Assembly: GCF_001411555.2 (NCBI RefSeq)
Contig: NC_049909.1
Span: 2,837,875-2,901,874, forward strand
Length of the DNA stretch: 64,000 nt
Direction: 5' to 3'
Origin: Juglans regia
Taxonomy: Eukaryota; Streptophyta; Magnoliopsida; Fagales; Juglandaceae
Shown in pieces: positions 1 to 11,796 of the stretch. Position numbers and translations under genes: made by a program. Positions within the stretch are counted from its first letter, which is position 1. Each line of letters begins with the position of its first letter. A model generated the notes under the pieces. It saw only the letters and a program-made list of their open reading frames with translations. It ran no database searches and had not been told where the DNA came from.

Positions 1-404
1 ATGATAAACAATGGAAATGAATATGCATGCACTGCATCATGTAAATGGATATGTGAAGACATATATTAGTGTACGGCGAGGAATCATCATCCAAACAAAA
101 TACATGTATTCATATTCATAGTCATGGCGATGAACCACTCTTAGAATAAATCTCAAGTATATAACATGACGAGGAACCACCCTCTTATCAATTCATATAA
201 AATCCACCATATAACATCATATAAGTACCAATGGGAAGTCACTCCATCCGCCCGACATGGGGTATCACTTTACCCGGTCAACACACACAATGACATCATG
301 CATGATTAACCAGGGGACTCTTTATAGCCATGTTATCAAGTGAGGCCAATATGAAGACGTTACAGCCCTATCATCACGAGGAATCTCTCTACCCGTATGA
401 AACT
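1..404. other. Unassigned AT-rich repeat left of solo LTR A
   Basis: No gene seen. The stretch contains loosely repeated motifs of the form GAGGAAYCAYC (near 80, 170 and 380), which suggests degraded repetitive DNA. It is the left half of the sequence interrupted by solo LTR A and should continue at 4131. Confidence 0.4.
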
Positions 405-3400
405 TGTGATGCCCCCAAACTCCTCTTGGGATTTGACTGAAGCTTCGGGACATACAACACAAGGTACATACCCCTATTAATAATAGTTAAAATGCAATGC
501 ACCTATCATACTTCTAACAATATGCAGTAAACATAGCAAATAATGTTTTTTTAACAATTTACACAGTAGCAGAATGCTAATCCCAAAACATAATCGCATT
601 CCATTCATATTCACATAACCAAAAGTCACTTATTCATCCAACCAGTCTATAAACAAAATAACATAGTACTGGAGATAGAACTCCATAGTTACAAACAAAA
701 CATAAATCTAATCTGAATGCCAAGCCACTCTCGTGGCTCAGCTAGTAGCTCCAAAATAGCATCCAAAAACTGGAGGATCACTCCATAAGCTCCTTAAGGC
801 TCCTCCTCGGCCTACTCGACATCGTTCAGTTGAGGGTTCGCTACCATTTTGGGTGGAATGGTAGTTAAGACTACCACAGTGAGATTTATAAAGTAATTAA
901 AGCTCCTAAGCTACTAACAATATAAATAAGCATGTGTGACATTAAACATGACATGTATGCTTGATGAACATGAACTTGCTTATGCAAAAATATAACTTAG
1001 AAACATCATAACTTATCACGCACATGGCATGCTTGCTTGCGTAAACTTATTTCATGCATTCTTATTAAGAGAATGAGTACTCAAGTAGCTCACACGCCTT
1101 CACCATGAGTACCATTTGGATTAAAGCAGATGTACTCCCTTCACCGTAGTACCCAACATCCCATACGCCTTCACCCTAGTACTCAGCAGATTGTATCTCC
1201 TTCACCATAATACCATTTAGCTTGATCAATGTTTCATGCTTGAATTAAAAATATTTCATGACAGACTCATATACTTCATGACATGTATTTGTGCTATGTG
1301 ATAAATATTCATGATCGATGCTTATAATGACATAGCATGGCATAACATTGTGAATAGGACAATCATAACATCATAATATCATTGCATGGCATAAACTTCG
1401 TAATCACAACAATCAAATAATTAAAATAACATGGCACGGCATAGACATTATAACCATAACAATCATATAGTTAAAACAACATGGTGTGGCATAAATATTA
1501 TAACCATAACATTCACATAATTAAAATAACATGGCATGACATAAACATTTCAAATAAAACAAACATAAATTATAACATAAAACTACTTGCATGAATCTTA
1601 CCATTTCCACATACAAAAATATACTACATTTACAAATATCTGTGCGTAACGAAACCGTAGCGTCGGTTGAAATGAGAGATGTTCTAGGATTAGAAAGTCT
1701 CTCTTAACCTCATAAAAACAGAATTTACTAACTGATAGCTTAATTTTACAAATTACCCCTTAAATCTTTAGAACTTACAAATTAGCTGCTAAACTTTTGA
1801 AAATTACAAACGGACCTCAAAACTTACCAAAATTTACATATCTCATGTAAATTTCATTTTATTCGAATCTACAGAAAATCAAAGCGACTACAAGAACTCC
1901 ACTAGGCTGAACCTGACATAGGCTAGAAATCATGTTTTGCTTGCTATTTTTCCCTTAAACACATCGTCATGCCTAATCCGAATTTAAAACCTCATAAATA
2001 TAAAATCTCTAGTTCTAGTATCATTCCAAGACACTAAATCAAGCATGTTTCAAAACCCTAATCTTGCTATTTCAACGAATCACCCAAAATATCAAGATTA
2101 GGTCAAACCAAACCTAATCTTGGGGTCTTTGGCCTTCCTCTTGCGATTTAACACCCAGGACTCCAAAAGCTTACAAATCTTGACTTATAACATGTTAATC
2201 ACTCAATCCTAATTGATAACATCCATGACTAAGCAGCAAAACTTAACATGTAAAAATCGTCTTGCACAAAAACATAGAACTCGAAACTTATACATGCATT
2301 GGCTTGAACAAAGTGACTATATCCTTGATTTGCATGTACAAAATCTTGAAATAACACATACATATACCTCATATTCAAGTCCTCTTTTGATCTAATCACC
2401 ATATTCAACATATCTTAGCAAATAATAATATCCAAAAAATCCTTAATTGAAGATCCTTCAAACTTAGCATAAAACATACCTCTTTCATGTTTATAATAAT
2501 TCCAACAAAGACCTTAGTCCTAAAGCTTCAAAAATACAACTTAATCCAGGAGTAAGATTTTAAAAATAAGAGTTTAAAAATAAAAACCAAGGATTTATGT
2601 TTCTAAGGCTAAAATAACAAACTTAAGCAAACAACTCCTTGCTTAATGGATTCCGTTTCTAACACTTAGAGAAACATGCAAAACTATTTCATTTAAAACC
2701 TCATATGCCATAAATCCAACCAAAAACTTGTTTAAATATCAAAGCACTATACCATGGAACCGATAATTTAAGAGTTACTCAACATATCACCAACAACTTC
2801 CAATGCATACCAAAAATACTCAAACTAGGAATCTCTTCATTAAAACATCATCAACCAACCTTCCAACTTTGAATAAAATATACCAATATACTACCCACAA
2901 ACTCAAGACTCAAACATAAAAAATATAAGAGATTGAAGTTATAAATAAGTACTCACAAGCTTGAATGTTCAAGAAAAACACTTAGCACAAAACTCTCTCT
3001 CAAAACCCCACTCGGTTTGCTCCCTAGAAAAGAAAGTGTGAAAAGCTCAAGTGTGGGAAATGAAGGGAGGGCATGGGACTAAAGGGGATGAGCTGAGGGC
3101 TGACTTGGAGTGGGTGGGAGGCATGGAAATTTATTGGAAGGCTTGCTTGAGTGGTTGGACAAAATCCATGGTGCGTGAAACGTGAAGCTTGACTGATTGA
3201 GTGGTAATGGGAGTGGGTGGCTTGCTTAGGTGTGATGGCCACTATTTGGGTTGACATTAAGGCACCAATTTGTTCATGAGGGTGGTCAATCAAGGGAGTT
3301 TTGCATGTGGGAAAAGCCATGTGATTGGAGGCCATTCGTTTGGAGCAAAAGTCCTCATACCTAATTGCCTCTCTTTGGGGTTTAGTTAGGGTTTCGTTTT

Positions 3401-4130
3401 GGGTTTCAAGTTCAAACTCAAATGGGGTTGGTCAATGAAAAGTACCAAGGTGCAAGGGAGTGATGATGGTGTAAGAGAAAGCACTTGAGGTGTGATGGTT
3501 GCTTGTGGAATTGGTTTAAACCAATAGGGAAACATAGTCAAAACCAAGTGGCTTGATTTGGGTTTGGGAAGTTTAGGGTTTTGGCTTCCTCAAGAGTTTG
3601 GGGTTTCGGTTTCCCTTCAAGAATTTGGGATTTTATTAGGGTTGAAACCCTCTTTGTGGCTGGCCATCTAGTACTTGAGTGGGTGGAATAGTGAAATGTG
3701 TAAGAAGGTATGTTGGCTTGGTTGGTTTTCACTCCATTGACCTTACACATTTGTACTCCTCTTGACAAGTGTAAAATGGAATGGAAGGTTGTCATGTTTC
3801 CATGTATCCAAAAAGATTTTCTAGTGATTATAGGCTAAGTTGGAGATCCTACGTGGTGAAACACTCAAAACTATTCACCCGTAAAGCTCAAAACTTTTTA
3901 TTACACCATAAATCCTATATATTCATACAAATCTATTGATACAATTCATTTCGCCAAATTATACTCCTAAGTGCATCAAATAATTCAGAAAGGAAAATTC
4001 TTCCCCGTAGCGGATCATAATTCGATTACGCTAACATACTAAAACCTAATCAATTGCTTGCTTCAGGATTTCATGGCACTCTTAGAGTACAAATAAACTT
4101 CTTTTATTGAATTTCTTTTGAGTAGTTACA
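405..4130 (-). repeat. Solo long LTR A (Ty3/gypsy-type), complete with TSD
   Basis: Read on the minus strand the unit begins TGTAAC and ends CATCACA; on the plus strand it runs from TGTGATGCCCCC at 405 to GTTACA ending at 4130. It is flanked by a perfect 5-bp duplication, AAACT, at 400-404 and 4131-4135. No internal region or second LTR of this insertion is present, so it is a solo LTR left by LTR-LTR recombination. Its sequence order matches the other long LTRs here (B, C, D, E). All short ORFs inside it are incidental. It carries a 50-bp minisatellite at 1369-1560 and CCTTCACC-centred imperfect repeats near 1093-1215. Confidence 0.85.
1369..1560. repeat. 50-bp minisatellite inside LTR A, about 3.8 units
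   Basis: Units start at 1369, 1419, 1469 and 1519. Each holds an ACATGGCAYGRCATAAACAT-like core followed by ATTATAACCATAACA. The last unit is partial. The array lies at about the same relative position as the 35-bp array in LTR B. Confidence 0.75.
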
Positions 4131-4589
4131 AAACTAGTGGTAGCTTGCCGTAGGAATGGTGTGAGGACTCCTCAACCCGTCCATGATTACAGACACACAG
4201 TAAGACTCAATGCTCAGAAATCACATCATAAAATCATGCTATTCGAATTCATTGTCTCAAAATCACACTGTAAAGATAACCAATAAACATAACGAAGAAG
4301 AATTTATTTTCACATAAGAAGGAGGTGAGTTACAAAATATGTAAACCATAAACTTACAACATACTTTCAAACATTTACCCCACATTCACAATAGGTCATA
4401 GGAGCTAACCTACCTGAATAGTAGTTTGAATATTTCAGTAACACATGTCCTGATCCTCTAGTCACAAGCCTTGATGTCTCTTGCTTTCTTGAAGACTCTA
4501 ATTGGTAGAGAAAATAAGAACTTTTTGATCTCAAAAGAGAGATTTTGGCTTTTGTCCAATGCCTTTTATACCGCGAGATTGTCAGCCCT
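4131..4589. other. No gene seen; AT-rich repeat flank
   Basis: AT-rich sequence continuing the target of LTR A. There is no ORF of note and no clear RNA gene or terminal repeat. Confidence 0.4.
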
Positions 4590-4960
4590 AGATCAAATGT
4601 CTATCTAACTACAGATTTGCTTGAATGAGAATGGCAGAGGCCGAGTGACTGATGGGGACATGGCATGCATGTCGATGCAGTTTACCTTGGGTCTAATTTG
4701 TCTTTTCATAATGAGGGTCTCTAATAGGGCACTGGACCATACACATGAGTTTAGACGATATGGCCTGCGGGTCTGTAATATTTTTTTTTTTTTGTAGGCT
4801 CACTACAGATGTGACATCTCTTATGGAGTATGGGCCTATTGCCTTCTGAGCACCTCCATGTTATTTCGAAGCGCTCCCACTTGTCCTTGCCTTTTGATCG
4901 CCCCGGTACTATTAGTACATCATTTGCTCTCCTGGCATAGGGCAAAAAGTCCTATTGCCC
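4590..4960 (-). repeat. Degenerate dispersed segment shared with 37.4-37.7 kb
   Basis: The reverse complement matches 37,375-37,680 at many points (for example CTCCATAARAGATGTCACAT and ATGCACGCCATGTCCC versus ATGCACGCCTTGTCCC) with many substitutions. It lies between gypsy integrase debris and the flank of LTR A. No recognisable protein domain; the small ORF at 4751-4945 is a by-product of this repeat. Confidence 0.55.
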
Positions 4961-5114
4961 GATGATGAACCGTGTTAGCCAGGCTTTCTACATAGTGTTG
5001 CTTACCCTTCTCCTGGACTAGCTGCGCTATGCTTGCTTGGCTATCTCCTTGTCGCCCACCTTTCTTCCTCGAGAGGGGTCTCTTACCTTGCTTCGAAGTG
5101 GTCCTCACATGTGA

Positions 5115-6115
5115 CTTGGTACGCCAATTTCTACGGGTTTTACTGCTTTGCTCCCATATGTCGTTGCTAATAAAGTTTCGCCATTTGGGTTTTTAACTGT
5201 CATCTTGTACGCCCATAGGACTCCTAAGAGTTCTTCGGCTCATGTTCCCTTTTTGTTTTCCAACTTTTTTTTTATCATGCTGAACACAGTCTTATTGGTC
5301 ACTCCAACATATCCATTGACTTAGAGTACTTGAATTTTATTCCTATCTCCACACACCAGCTGCGATAATGATCGTAGTCGAATTATTCCTCATTATCAAA
5401 AATCATAGCCAGAGGTATGCCAAACCAGGATACCACAACCATCCAAAGAAACTCGATGATGGTGCTAACTGTAATTGTTGTCAACGCTTCTGCTTCTACC
5501 CACTTTGTGAAGTACTTCACTACAATGACTTAATTTGACTCATTTGTCCGACGGCATCGGTCCCATGATTTCGACTCTCCATTGTGAAAGGGCCATGGTG
5601 TGGCGATCGATGTTAACTCTTCAGGAGGTTTGTGAGGTATGGATGCGTGTAACTGGCATTCCGTGCATTTTCTAACAAACTCTTCTACGTCCTTCAATGC
5701 AGATAGCCAATAATACCCTACCCTTAGTACCTTTCCCGCTAGAGCACTCCCTCCAATGGTTTCTACATACTCCCTTATGTATTTCTACCATCACATATTG
5801 CTCTTCTTCTAAAGAAATGCATCTCAAGAGCGGGTCGGAGAAGCCTCGCTTAAACACTCATTCCATGAGGGTGAACCTAGTTGTCATGTTTTTCGCTTTC
5901 CTCATCTCCTACTTTTCATTAGGAAGTTCTCCGATGATTAGGTATTTTATCATTTCATGCGCCCATTTGGGGGCTCCTAGTCTCAACTTTGATACTTCAA
6001 GCCCAACCGAGGGAACCTCAAATACCTTGGTTACTAAATCCCATGATGGAAGCAAGTCACCCATGCTTGAAAAGTCCTTTGTTTTCATCCTTTACTTGCC
6101 CGACACAGGATGAAA
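5115..6115 (-). pseudogene. Ty3/gypsy (Tat/Ogre-type) integrase remnant
   Basis: Minus-strand translation across frames and stops shows integrase landmarks in order. Near 6000 there is IKYLIIGELPNEK, as upstream of Tat-lineage integrases. At 5697-5857 comes DPLLRCISLEEEQYVMVEIH followed by HKGVCRNH, the zinc-binding N-terminal region. At about 5570-5690 CQLHASIPHKPPEEL, then ATPWPF. At about 5395-5530 KYFTKWVEAEALTTIT and WFGIPLAMIFDNE, the catalytic core around the second Asp. At 5115-5340 VNGYVGVTNKT, LLGVLWAYK and TYGSKAVKPVEIG. Stops and frameshifts make it non-coding. Once it would have integrated element cDNA in the nucleus. The lineage call rests on the KWVEAE and PPEEL style of motif, known from Tat/Ogre elements. 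Confidence 0.75.
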
Positions 6116-6412
6116 AGTCCTTTGTTACACCTTGAGAAGAGATGCTTCTAACAGGCTTTCTATATGGTGCCACTCACCCTTCTGTTGGACTAGCTATACT
6201 TTATAGACCTCTCATCCTCATTTTTCACCAAACCAATGAGGAAAGATCATATTTACCTTCCATTTGTCGAGGAAAGGCTCTCTTCTTCGCCTTCCTTTTG
6301 CCCTCGGAAGGTGGCTGCCCTTTTACGCCGACAAGATCCCCATAACCATGGTTGTAGAAGTTTGATCGGATGGGTGGCGGATTTGAAACTGGAGTCCAGA
6401 GCAGGGAGAGGG
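6116..6412. other. Unassigned sequence between integrase remnant and LTR B
   Basis: Overlapping short ORFs on both strands (6142-6471) show no domain I recognise. Probably more decayed polyprotein sequence of the adjacent element. Confidence 0.3.
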
Positions 6413-7049
6413 GATGACGCCCCCAGATTCCTCATGGGATCGGATGAACTCTGAATTGTCGGGACATGCAATACAAGGTTATCTGCCCTCGTTCATGACA
6501 ATTAAATATGTAATGTACCTAGCATGTATCTAGCAATATGCAATATTCACAGTAGATAATTTTCTTTTTCTTTGAGCAATGCATCAAGTACTAGAATGCT
6601 AATCCCAAACTATTCACATATACCGAATTCACATAAACCATTTAGAGAAGTACTTAATACAGATTATACTATCTTAGTCCTTATCCTATACTTTTCGAAA
6701 GTTCTATGATTTCCTTCAAAATTCCTGGATATCCTTATCTAGTAGTATAGTAATATTCATGTAGCAGCTTATCGATTGGAAGCGATCGCCTATAGTAAAA
6801 TCAGTACTACTCGGTTCTGGCCATGCCAACCTTAGCCTGGTCTAGTTTGGTTCCATCGATCTCTGTCATAGTACCTCGGAATGGGAATTGAGATTACCAC
6901 GGTAAGATTTGATTACAAATCTTAGTAAGTTAACTAACAACTTAAACTGACAGTTTAAAGATGCATGCATGATAGTAAAAGCATGAATGCAAAACATGAT
7001 CATAAATAAGTCTAATGTGACTTGAAAAATAATATGACATGTACTGACA

Positions 7050-7260
7050 TGACTTGAATTGACATGAAAAGGGTTGAACTAACGTGAAATAAACATGACA
7101 TAGAGCTGAATGTGAAACTGAGCATGAATTGAACTTGAACTGAATGTGGACTAAACTGAGACTAAACATGAACTGAACTTGAACTAAACATGAACTAATT
7201 GAAATTGAATATGAACTGAACCGAACATTAAATAATATGAACGAAATACATGAATTTGGA
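7050..7260. repeat. Low-complexity TGAACTGAAC-type tract in LTR B
   Basis: Irregular iterations of TGAACT, AAACATGAAC and GACATGA. It looks like decayed short-period tandem repetition and is not coding. Confidence 0.5.
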
Positions 7261-7829
7261 ATCTTGTTCATTAATTAAGCATGATTAATAAAAGTGAAAT
7301 GTGGGTGCTACATTGGTCCCCTTGAGCCTTGTGTCCCTTCTGATTACCACATCACAACACATGTATCTACACCAGTTGTGAGTACGTTAACATACCTATC
7401 AGTTCACAAGTATCTGCACTTACTATGGAAAACGTAATGTACGTATCCCGTGTTAGGTATTTGCACTAGCATGAATACATATAACATGAAATTGAAAGTA
7501 TGGGAAGCACCATTGGCGTTAGTGCTTGGCTTTGCTCCAATGACCATTTAATTAGGCCCCATTTGAAGCTTGTTGATCTTTACCTTGTCAATCCAGGAAA
7601 TTTCACACTAGTTTAGAGACTCTAGCGTGAACAAATGAGTTCTATTAGGATATTAGTACATCTTAGCACTTAGGGTCATGATAAATAAAAAAGGCTAGAC
7701 TGATGTGGTAATACTGTTTTCGAGATGCACAAATTGTACTCGAGACATACGTTACATGAAACAAAAGGACAAACAACCTGACGTAACGTAATGTGACATG
7801 TACGTGAGATGCATGACATGACATGACAT

Positions 7830-8074
7830 AACATGAAATAGATAAACATTTCGTGACATGACATAACATGTAATAGACAAACATTTCATGAAATGGCATA
7901 ACATGTAATAGACGAACGTTTTGTGACATGGAATGACGTGTAACAGATAAACATTGCATGACAGAATATAATGTGTAACAAATAAACATTGAGTGACAAA
8001 ATATAAGGTGAAACAGATAAACATTGCATGACAAAATATAATATGTAACAAACATACATGTAGTGACATGTCAT
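7830..8074. repeat. 35-bp minisatellite, 7 units, inside LTR B
   Basis: Units start at 7830, 7865, 7900, 7935, 7970, 8005 and 8040, each exactly 35 bp with a core like AGATAAACATT.CATGACA. Because 35 is not a multiple of 3, the array opens long cysteine/tyrosine-rich ORFs in several minus frames at once. These are artefacts of the repeat. Confidence 0.85.
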
Positions 8075-10791
8075 AGCATGACATATATGATAACATAAGT
8101 ACATAAATAATAGTTCCATTAATAACATATATACACAATAATCTAATAGTAAGTTAAAAGTTAACTTACAGTGATCGTCGCGATATGGAGAAAATGCATG
8201 AAACACGAGAAACTGCAAGTAGGGATTTCCAAATGTTAGAAACTCATTACTAAAACTTTAGAAACATAAAAACATTATCTTAGAGTAAAATGACCATGTA
8301 GGAAAACCCTCTACATTGTAGAAAAATGACCATTTTAACCGTAACTTAAGGATTTTATCCTAACTTCAAAATGCACCAAAATTTACATTCCTCGTGTAAA
8401 TTTTGTCCTAAATCCAAATATTTACTAGAAAAACTTAAAACGCATCACAACTATTCTAAACAGGCTTAGGTTGAAACTTTCAAAGGCAAAAGCACTTTGA
8501 ATTTTGTTGAAATTCTATTAACCTCATTCCTCATGCTTAAAATCGAAATATTACAACATAGATTAGCACATCCTTTATTTAAAAAACATACAAGAATAGT
8601 AATAATAATAAAAAAAACCCACATTATAAAAATCACAAGTCTTTTTAAAATAAAACTCCAAGCTTTAACTAAAAACATAACATTAGATTCTTAAGGTTTT
8701 GCCTCTTTTTAAAACTTCTCCAAGAACTCTAAAAGTTCAAAAATACAATGTATAGTTCCAATATATTCATAACATACTCCTAAGAACTAACATGCTTTGA
8801 ATTATCAAGTAAAAATCACAAAAGTTACAAAAATCCATTTCTAAACTTTCGGCTTCAACATTTTCTCACAAACCGATTTCCTCAAGGTTTGGTTTTGACC
8901 AAACCACTTGATCTAAAAAATTTCGTGAAAATAATCATAAACCAACTACATTATATGGCTTAAAATCATATCCGAGAGTAGATTCAAGCATTACAATCAA
9001 GATCACATGGCCAAACTGAACCTTTTCATGTATAAAAAATCATATATTCGAAACCAACACCAAAAACCCTTAAAATAATATAACGTGTAGATCAAAGTCT
9101 TAGAATCATCATATAAAAATATTAAAGCCATTGGATCATCTTTTCTCATCAAAAGATTCAAGCTTACATAAAACAAAAACTGTTTTACTTCTTCTAGTTT
9201 TCAACCTTTTTTATCTGAGTAAAACTTTCATCAAAAACTTATAACATGCAACGAATCCTCATCAAGCTTTCATATAAACATGTTTACTACACTCCATAAA
9301 AAAAATAAAAATAAGACCAATATCTTTTCAGTAGCTTGGTCAAAAACACCAAAATATCAAGCATTGTCAACTTTACAGTTTAGAATGACATTTTCATGCT
9401 TAACACAACTTTTGACCGATCAAATGACCATGAAAATCAACATAAAATATATCCACAGAAACTAGAATCAAAGAGGAAATACTTATGAAGGCTTCAAAAA
9501 TGGAGAGCAAAGTAACTCAGGAAAACTGTCTGAGAAGACCTTAAGGTTTCTCTCTAAGAAAAGTGTGGGAAAGGGATGAAATGAAAGGGAATGAACTTGG
9601 ACGCCTTCTTAAACAATTGAGAGGTGATGAGAGGGCTGTGAATGACACTTGAGTGATGTTTGTGTCCGCCAAAACAAGGGGCAAAACTAGCCCATGGCTT
9701 TGGCCTTCACATCAAATACAAATCGGGGTTGCTTTGGGTAGTGTTTGGTCAGCCATGGCAAGGAGAAAATTCCTCCACAAGCCTTGCAAAGGTGGCTCAA
9801 TTTCATGGGACTAAACCGAATAGGCCTCAATTTGGGGTTTAAAAAGGGTTTGGCTAGGGTTTGGGTTGCTATAAAGCCCAAATCTAATTTTTCTTAGCCC
9901 AATAAAATTTTTAAGGTTTAAAAGATTAGATTTTGATATCATAGCATGAATTTGAGTGGTTAACAGCATGTAAAAGTGATTTAATCAAGTAATTAAATAT
10001 TAAGTTAAAACTGGGTTCATTTAGGGTTTGAAGGCAAATTTTGGAGTTTGGGGAAACGATTTAGCGTTTCAGCTTCAACCAAACTTTTGGGGTTTCAAAT
10101 GGATTCCAAGTATTTGGAATTTCAATAAGATTGAAACCCTTTTTGGTTTGGCACAAATTGAATGGTTGGATGGAATATAGTTTTTCTTAGGTGGCATGAT
10201 CACAAAGCTTACTTTCCTTCACTTTTTCTATCTCATGGTACCTCTTGAGCCAAGTGTCCAATATTATTCATCAAGTGTGGATAAGATCTTGCCAAGTGTC
10301 CAAATAAAACTTCCCTAATTTAATTTGGATATTTCACACTGTGATTTTGAAAACACTGCTCTTAGGTGCTACTATCGTGGTTACTATTCACTCTAAAAAA
10401 GTAAAAAATAAACTTGCATTGTAAAATCTAAAATAATCACAATAACCTTAGAGTAAAAATCGTTTATTAAAATTTGACTCCGAAGTACCTTGAATAATCA
10501 AAACGTATTTTCGAACAAGTGTTTTGTTTGGAAATCGGAAATTGTTTGATTGCGCAAAAAAATCCTAGATATTCCTCTGAGTCCAATGGCCCAGACCGTA
10601 TCTCATTCTGACACTTATGGGTATCTCAAATAAATAAATCGTGATTCTGACACCATAGGGAGTGGTAACACTAACTATGCTGACAAACTAAAACTTACGC
10701 GATTAATCGATTTGTGAAAACTTTTGGAGTTTTCATGAGATTCCTAAAGTCTAAATAAATTCATCTGTTGAATTTTTGTCTGGTTGTTACG

Positions 10792-11034
10792 GTGGATGTG
10801 GTATCTTCTTGTTGTATTACACAAATAAGGTCTGGCAATTGGATGAAGTTTTCTGTAAAGTCGTTACAAATTTATTTAAATGTTTGGAATACCTTGTGGC
10901 TTTGCTATGTTTGATCTATTAGTTCCATGATCTTCTAGATGCATGCAAGAATTTCTTGCATGTCTTTGTAATTTGATAGCAAAGCGACCGGTATCTCTCC
11001 GATACCAATTGTAACACACCCAGATGTAAAAAAG
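10792..11034 (-). mobile_element. Older retroelement remnant: PBS and LTR end
   Basis: On the minus strand an LTR ends ...CATCTGGGTGTGTTACA at 11,011 and is followed by ATTGGTATCGGAGAGATACC (10,990-11,010), which resembles the initiator-Met tRNA primer-binding site TGGTATCRGAG. The rest of this LTR probably resumes right of the inserted chromovirus at 16,385. Sequence left of the PBS would be its leader or gag and is too decayed to name. Confidence 0.55.
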
Positions 11035-11445
11035 TGTAATGGACCCAATATATCAACTAAACTAGTGGAAAGGAAGAAATAAGAAGATAATAAGAAGGTG
11101 TAAAGAATTAGGAAGGAAGAGAGAGACTGAGAGAATTAGAGAGGATTGTAGAAGATTGAGATCGAGAGAGAGATAAGTTTGCATGAATAACATTTGCATT
11201 TCCTCCTTCATTGAATATGTTTTTATAGTTACTGCATGTGCAAAACGACATCTTTTACAATTGTATCAAAACGCACGTTTCACTTATTCACTTATCAACT
11301 AAACGATCATGTCGTGCTTACCACTTTTATTTACATACAAACGACACTTGCACTAGACTTGCTAACTGAATTAACTAACATCTATATTAAGAGCTGTCTT
11401 CATGGTTCTGTTTCTCCCAACATTTGCATATTGCAGCCCTTTACA
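11035..11445 (-). repeat. 3' LTR of the chromovirus
   Basis: Starts TGTAATGGACCC on the plus strand and ends GCAGCCCTTTACA. It is the copy next to the polypurine tract, hence the 3' LTR of the minus-strand element. It includes a GA-rich block (11,110-11,175). Confidence 0.9.
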
Positions 11446-11459
11446 CACCCCTCCCCTTT
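11446..11459 (-). other. Polypurine tract of the chromovirus
   Basis: On the minus strand AAAGGGGAGGGGTG lies directly before the 3' LTR, as expected for the plus-strand DNA priming site. Confidence 0.8.
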
Positions 11460-11490
11460 AAAGCACCTTGCCCACAAGGTGAGGATAATG

Positions 11491-11796
11491 CTATTTGAGT
11501 TGCCAGTATGGTTCCCACGTGGCCTGGTCGAGAGTAGTTCCTTGCCACAGCACCAAAACTTCAACTAATGGTCGATTGTGCTGCTTCCTGGTTCGTCTTT
11601 GTAGAATATCTTGAGGCTCAGGTACCAATTCTCCAAAACTATCAACTGGAGGTAAGGTTGAGAGGGGGGATACCTGCTGTCCAACTTTTTTCTTTAAACA
11701 AGAGACATGGAATACTGGGATGTAGGTGAGATTGTGGTGGTAATTGCAATCTGTAAGCAACCTAACCAATTTTGTCCAAAACTTGAAAAGGCCCAT
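11491..11796 (-). pseudogene. Chromodomain C-terminus of the integrase, out of frame
   Basis: The 101-aa frame contains PVFHVSCLKKKVG, the conserved stretch after the integrase core, then a chromodomain-like end (LVEVLVLWQG, then ATWEP near the C-terminus). In chromoviruses this domain is thought to steer integration to marked chromatin. Here it is separated from the main polyprotein by a TAG stop at about 11,762 and a one-base frame change before PVFHVS, so it would not be translated with integrase. The start codon of this frame has no special meaning. Confidence 0.8.

Larger units (their letters stand above)
6413..10791 (-). repeat. Long LTR B, same family as LTR A
   Basis: The left edge GATGACGCCCCC matches the terminal TGTGATGCCCCC of the family with mutations. 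The shared block GTCGGGACATGCAATACAAGG follows at about 6458. The right edge near 10,791 (GGTTGTTACG) matches the GTTACA end. Internal blocks align in order with LTRs A, C, D and E, including the paired -GATCTTTACC- and stress-like GAGTTCTAT segments around 7.5-7.7 kb and the ATCGATTAAT block at about 10.7 kb. No matching flanking duplication is seen, so the exact ends are uncertain. It contains a 35-bp tandem array. Confidence 0.7.

Noticed and set aside
7830..8074. Regular short repeats that could suggest a CRISPR array
   Set aside because: Units are contiguous with no unique spacers, the host is a plant, and the array is inside an LTR.
7663..8218. Four overlapping Cys/Tyr-rich minus-strand ORFs of 62-130 codons
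   Set aside because: They are produced by a 35-bp tandem array; each unit shifts frame, so several frames stay open and look similar. No start context or domain.
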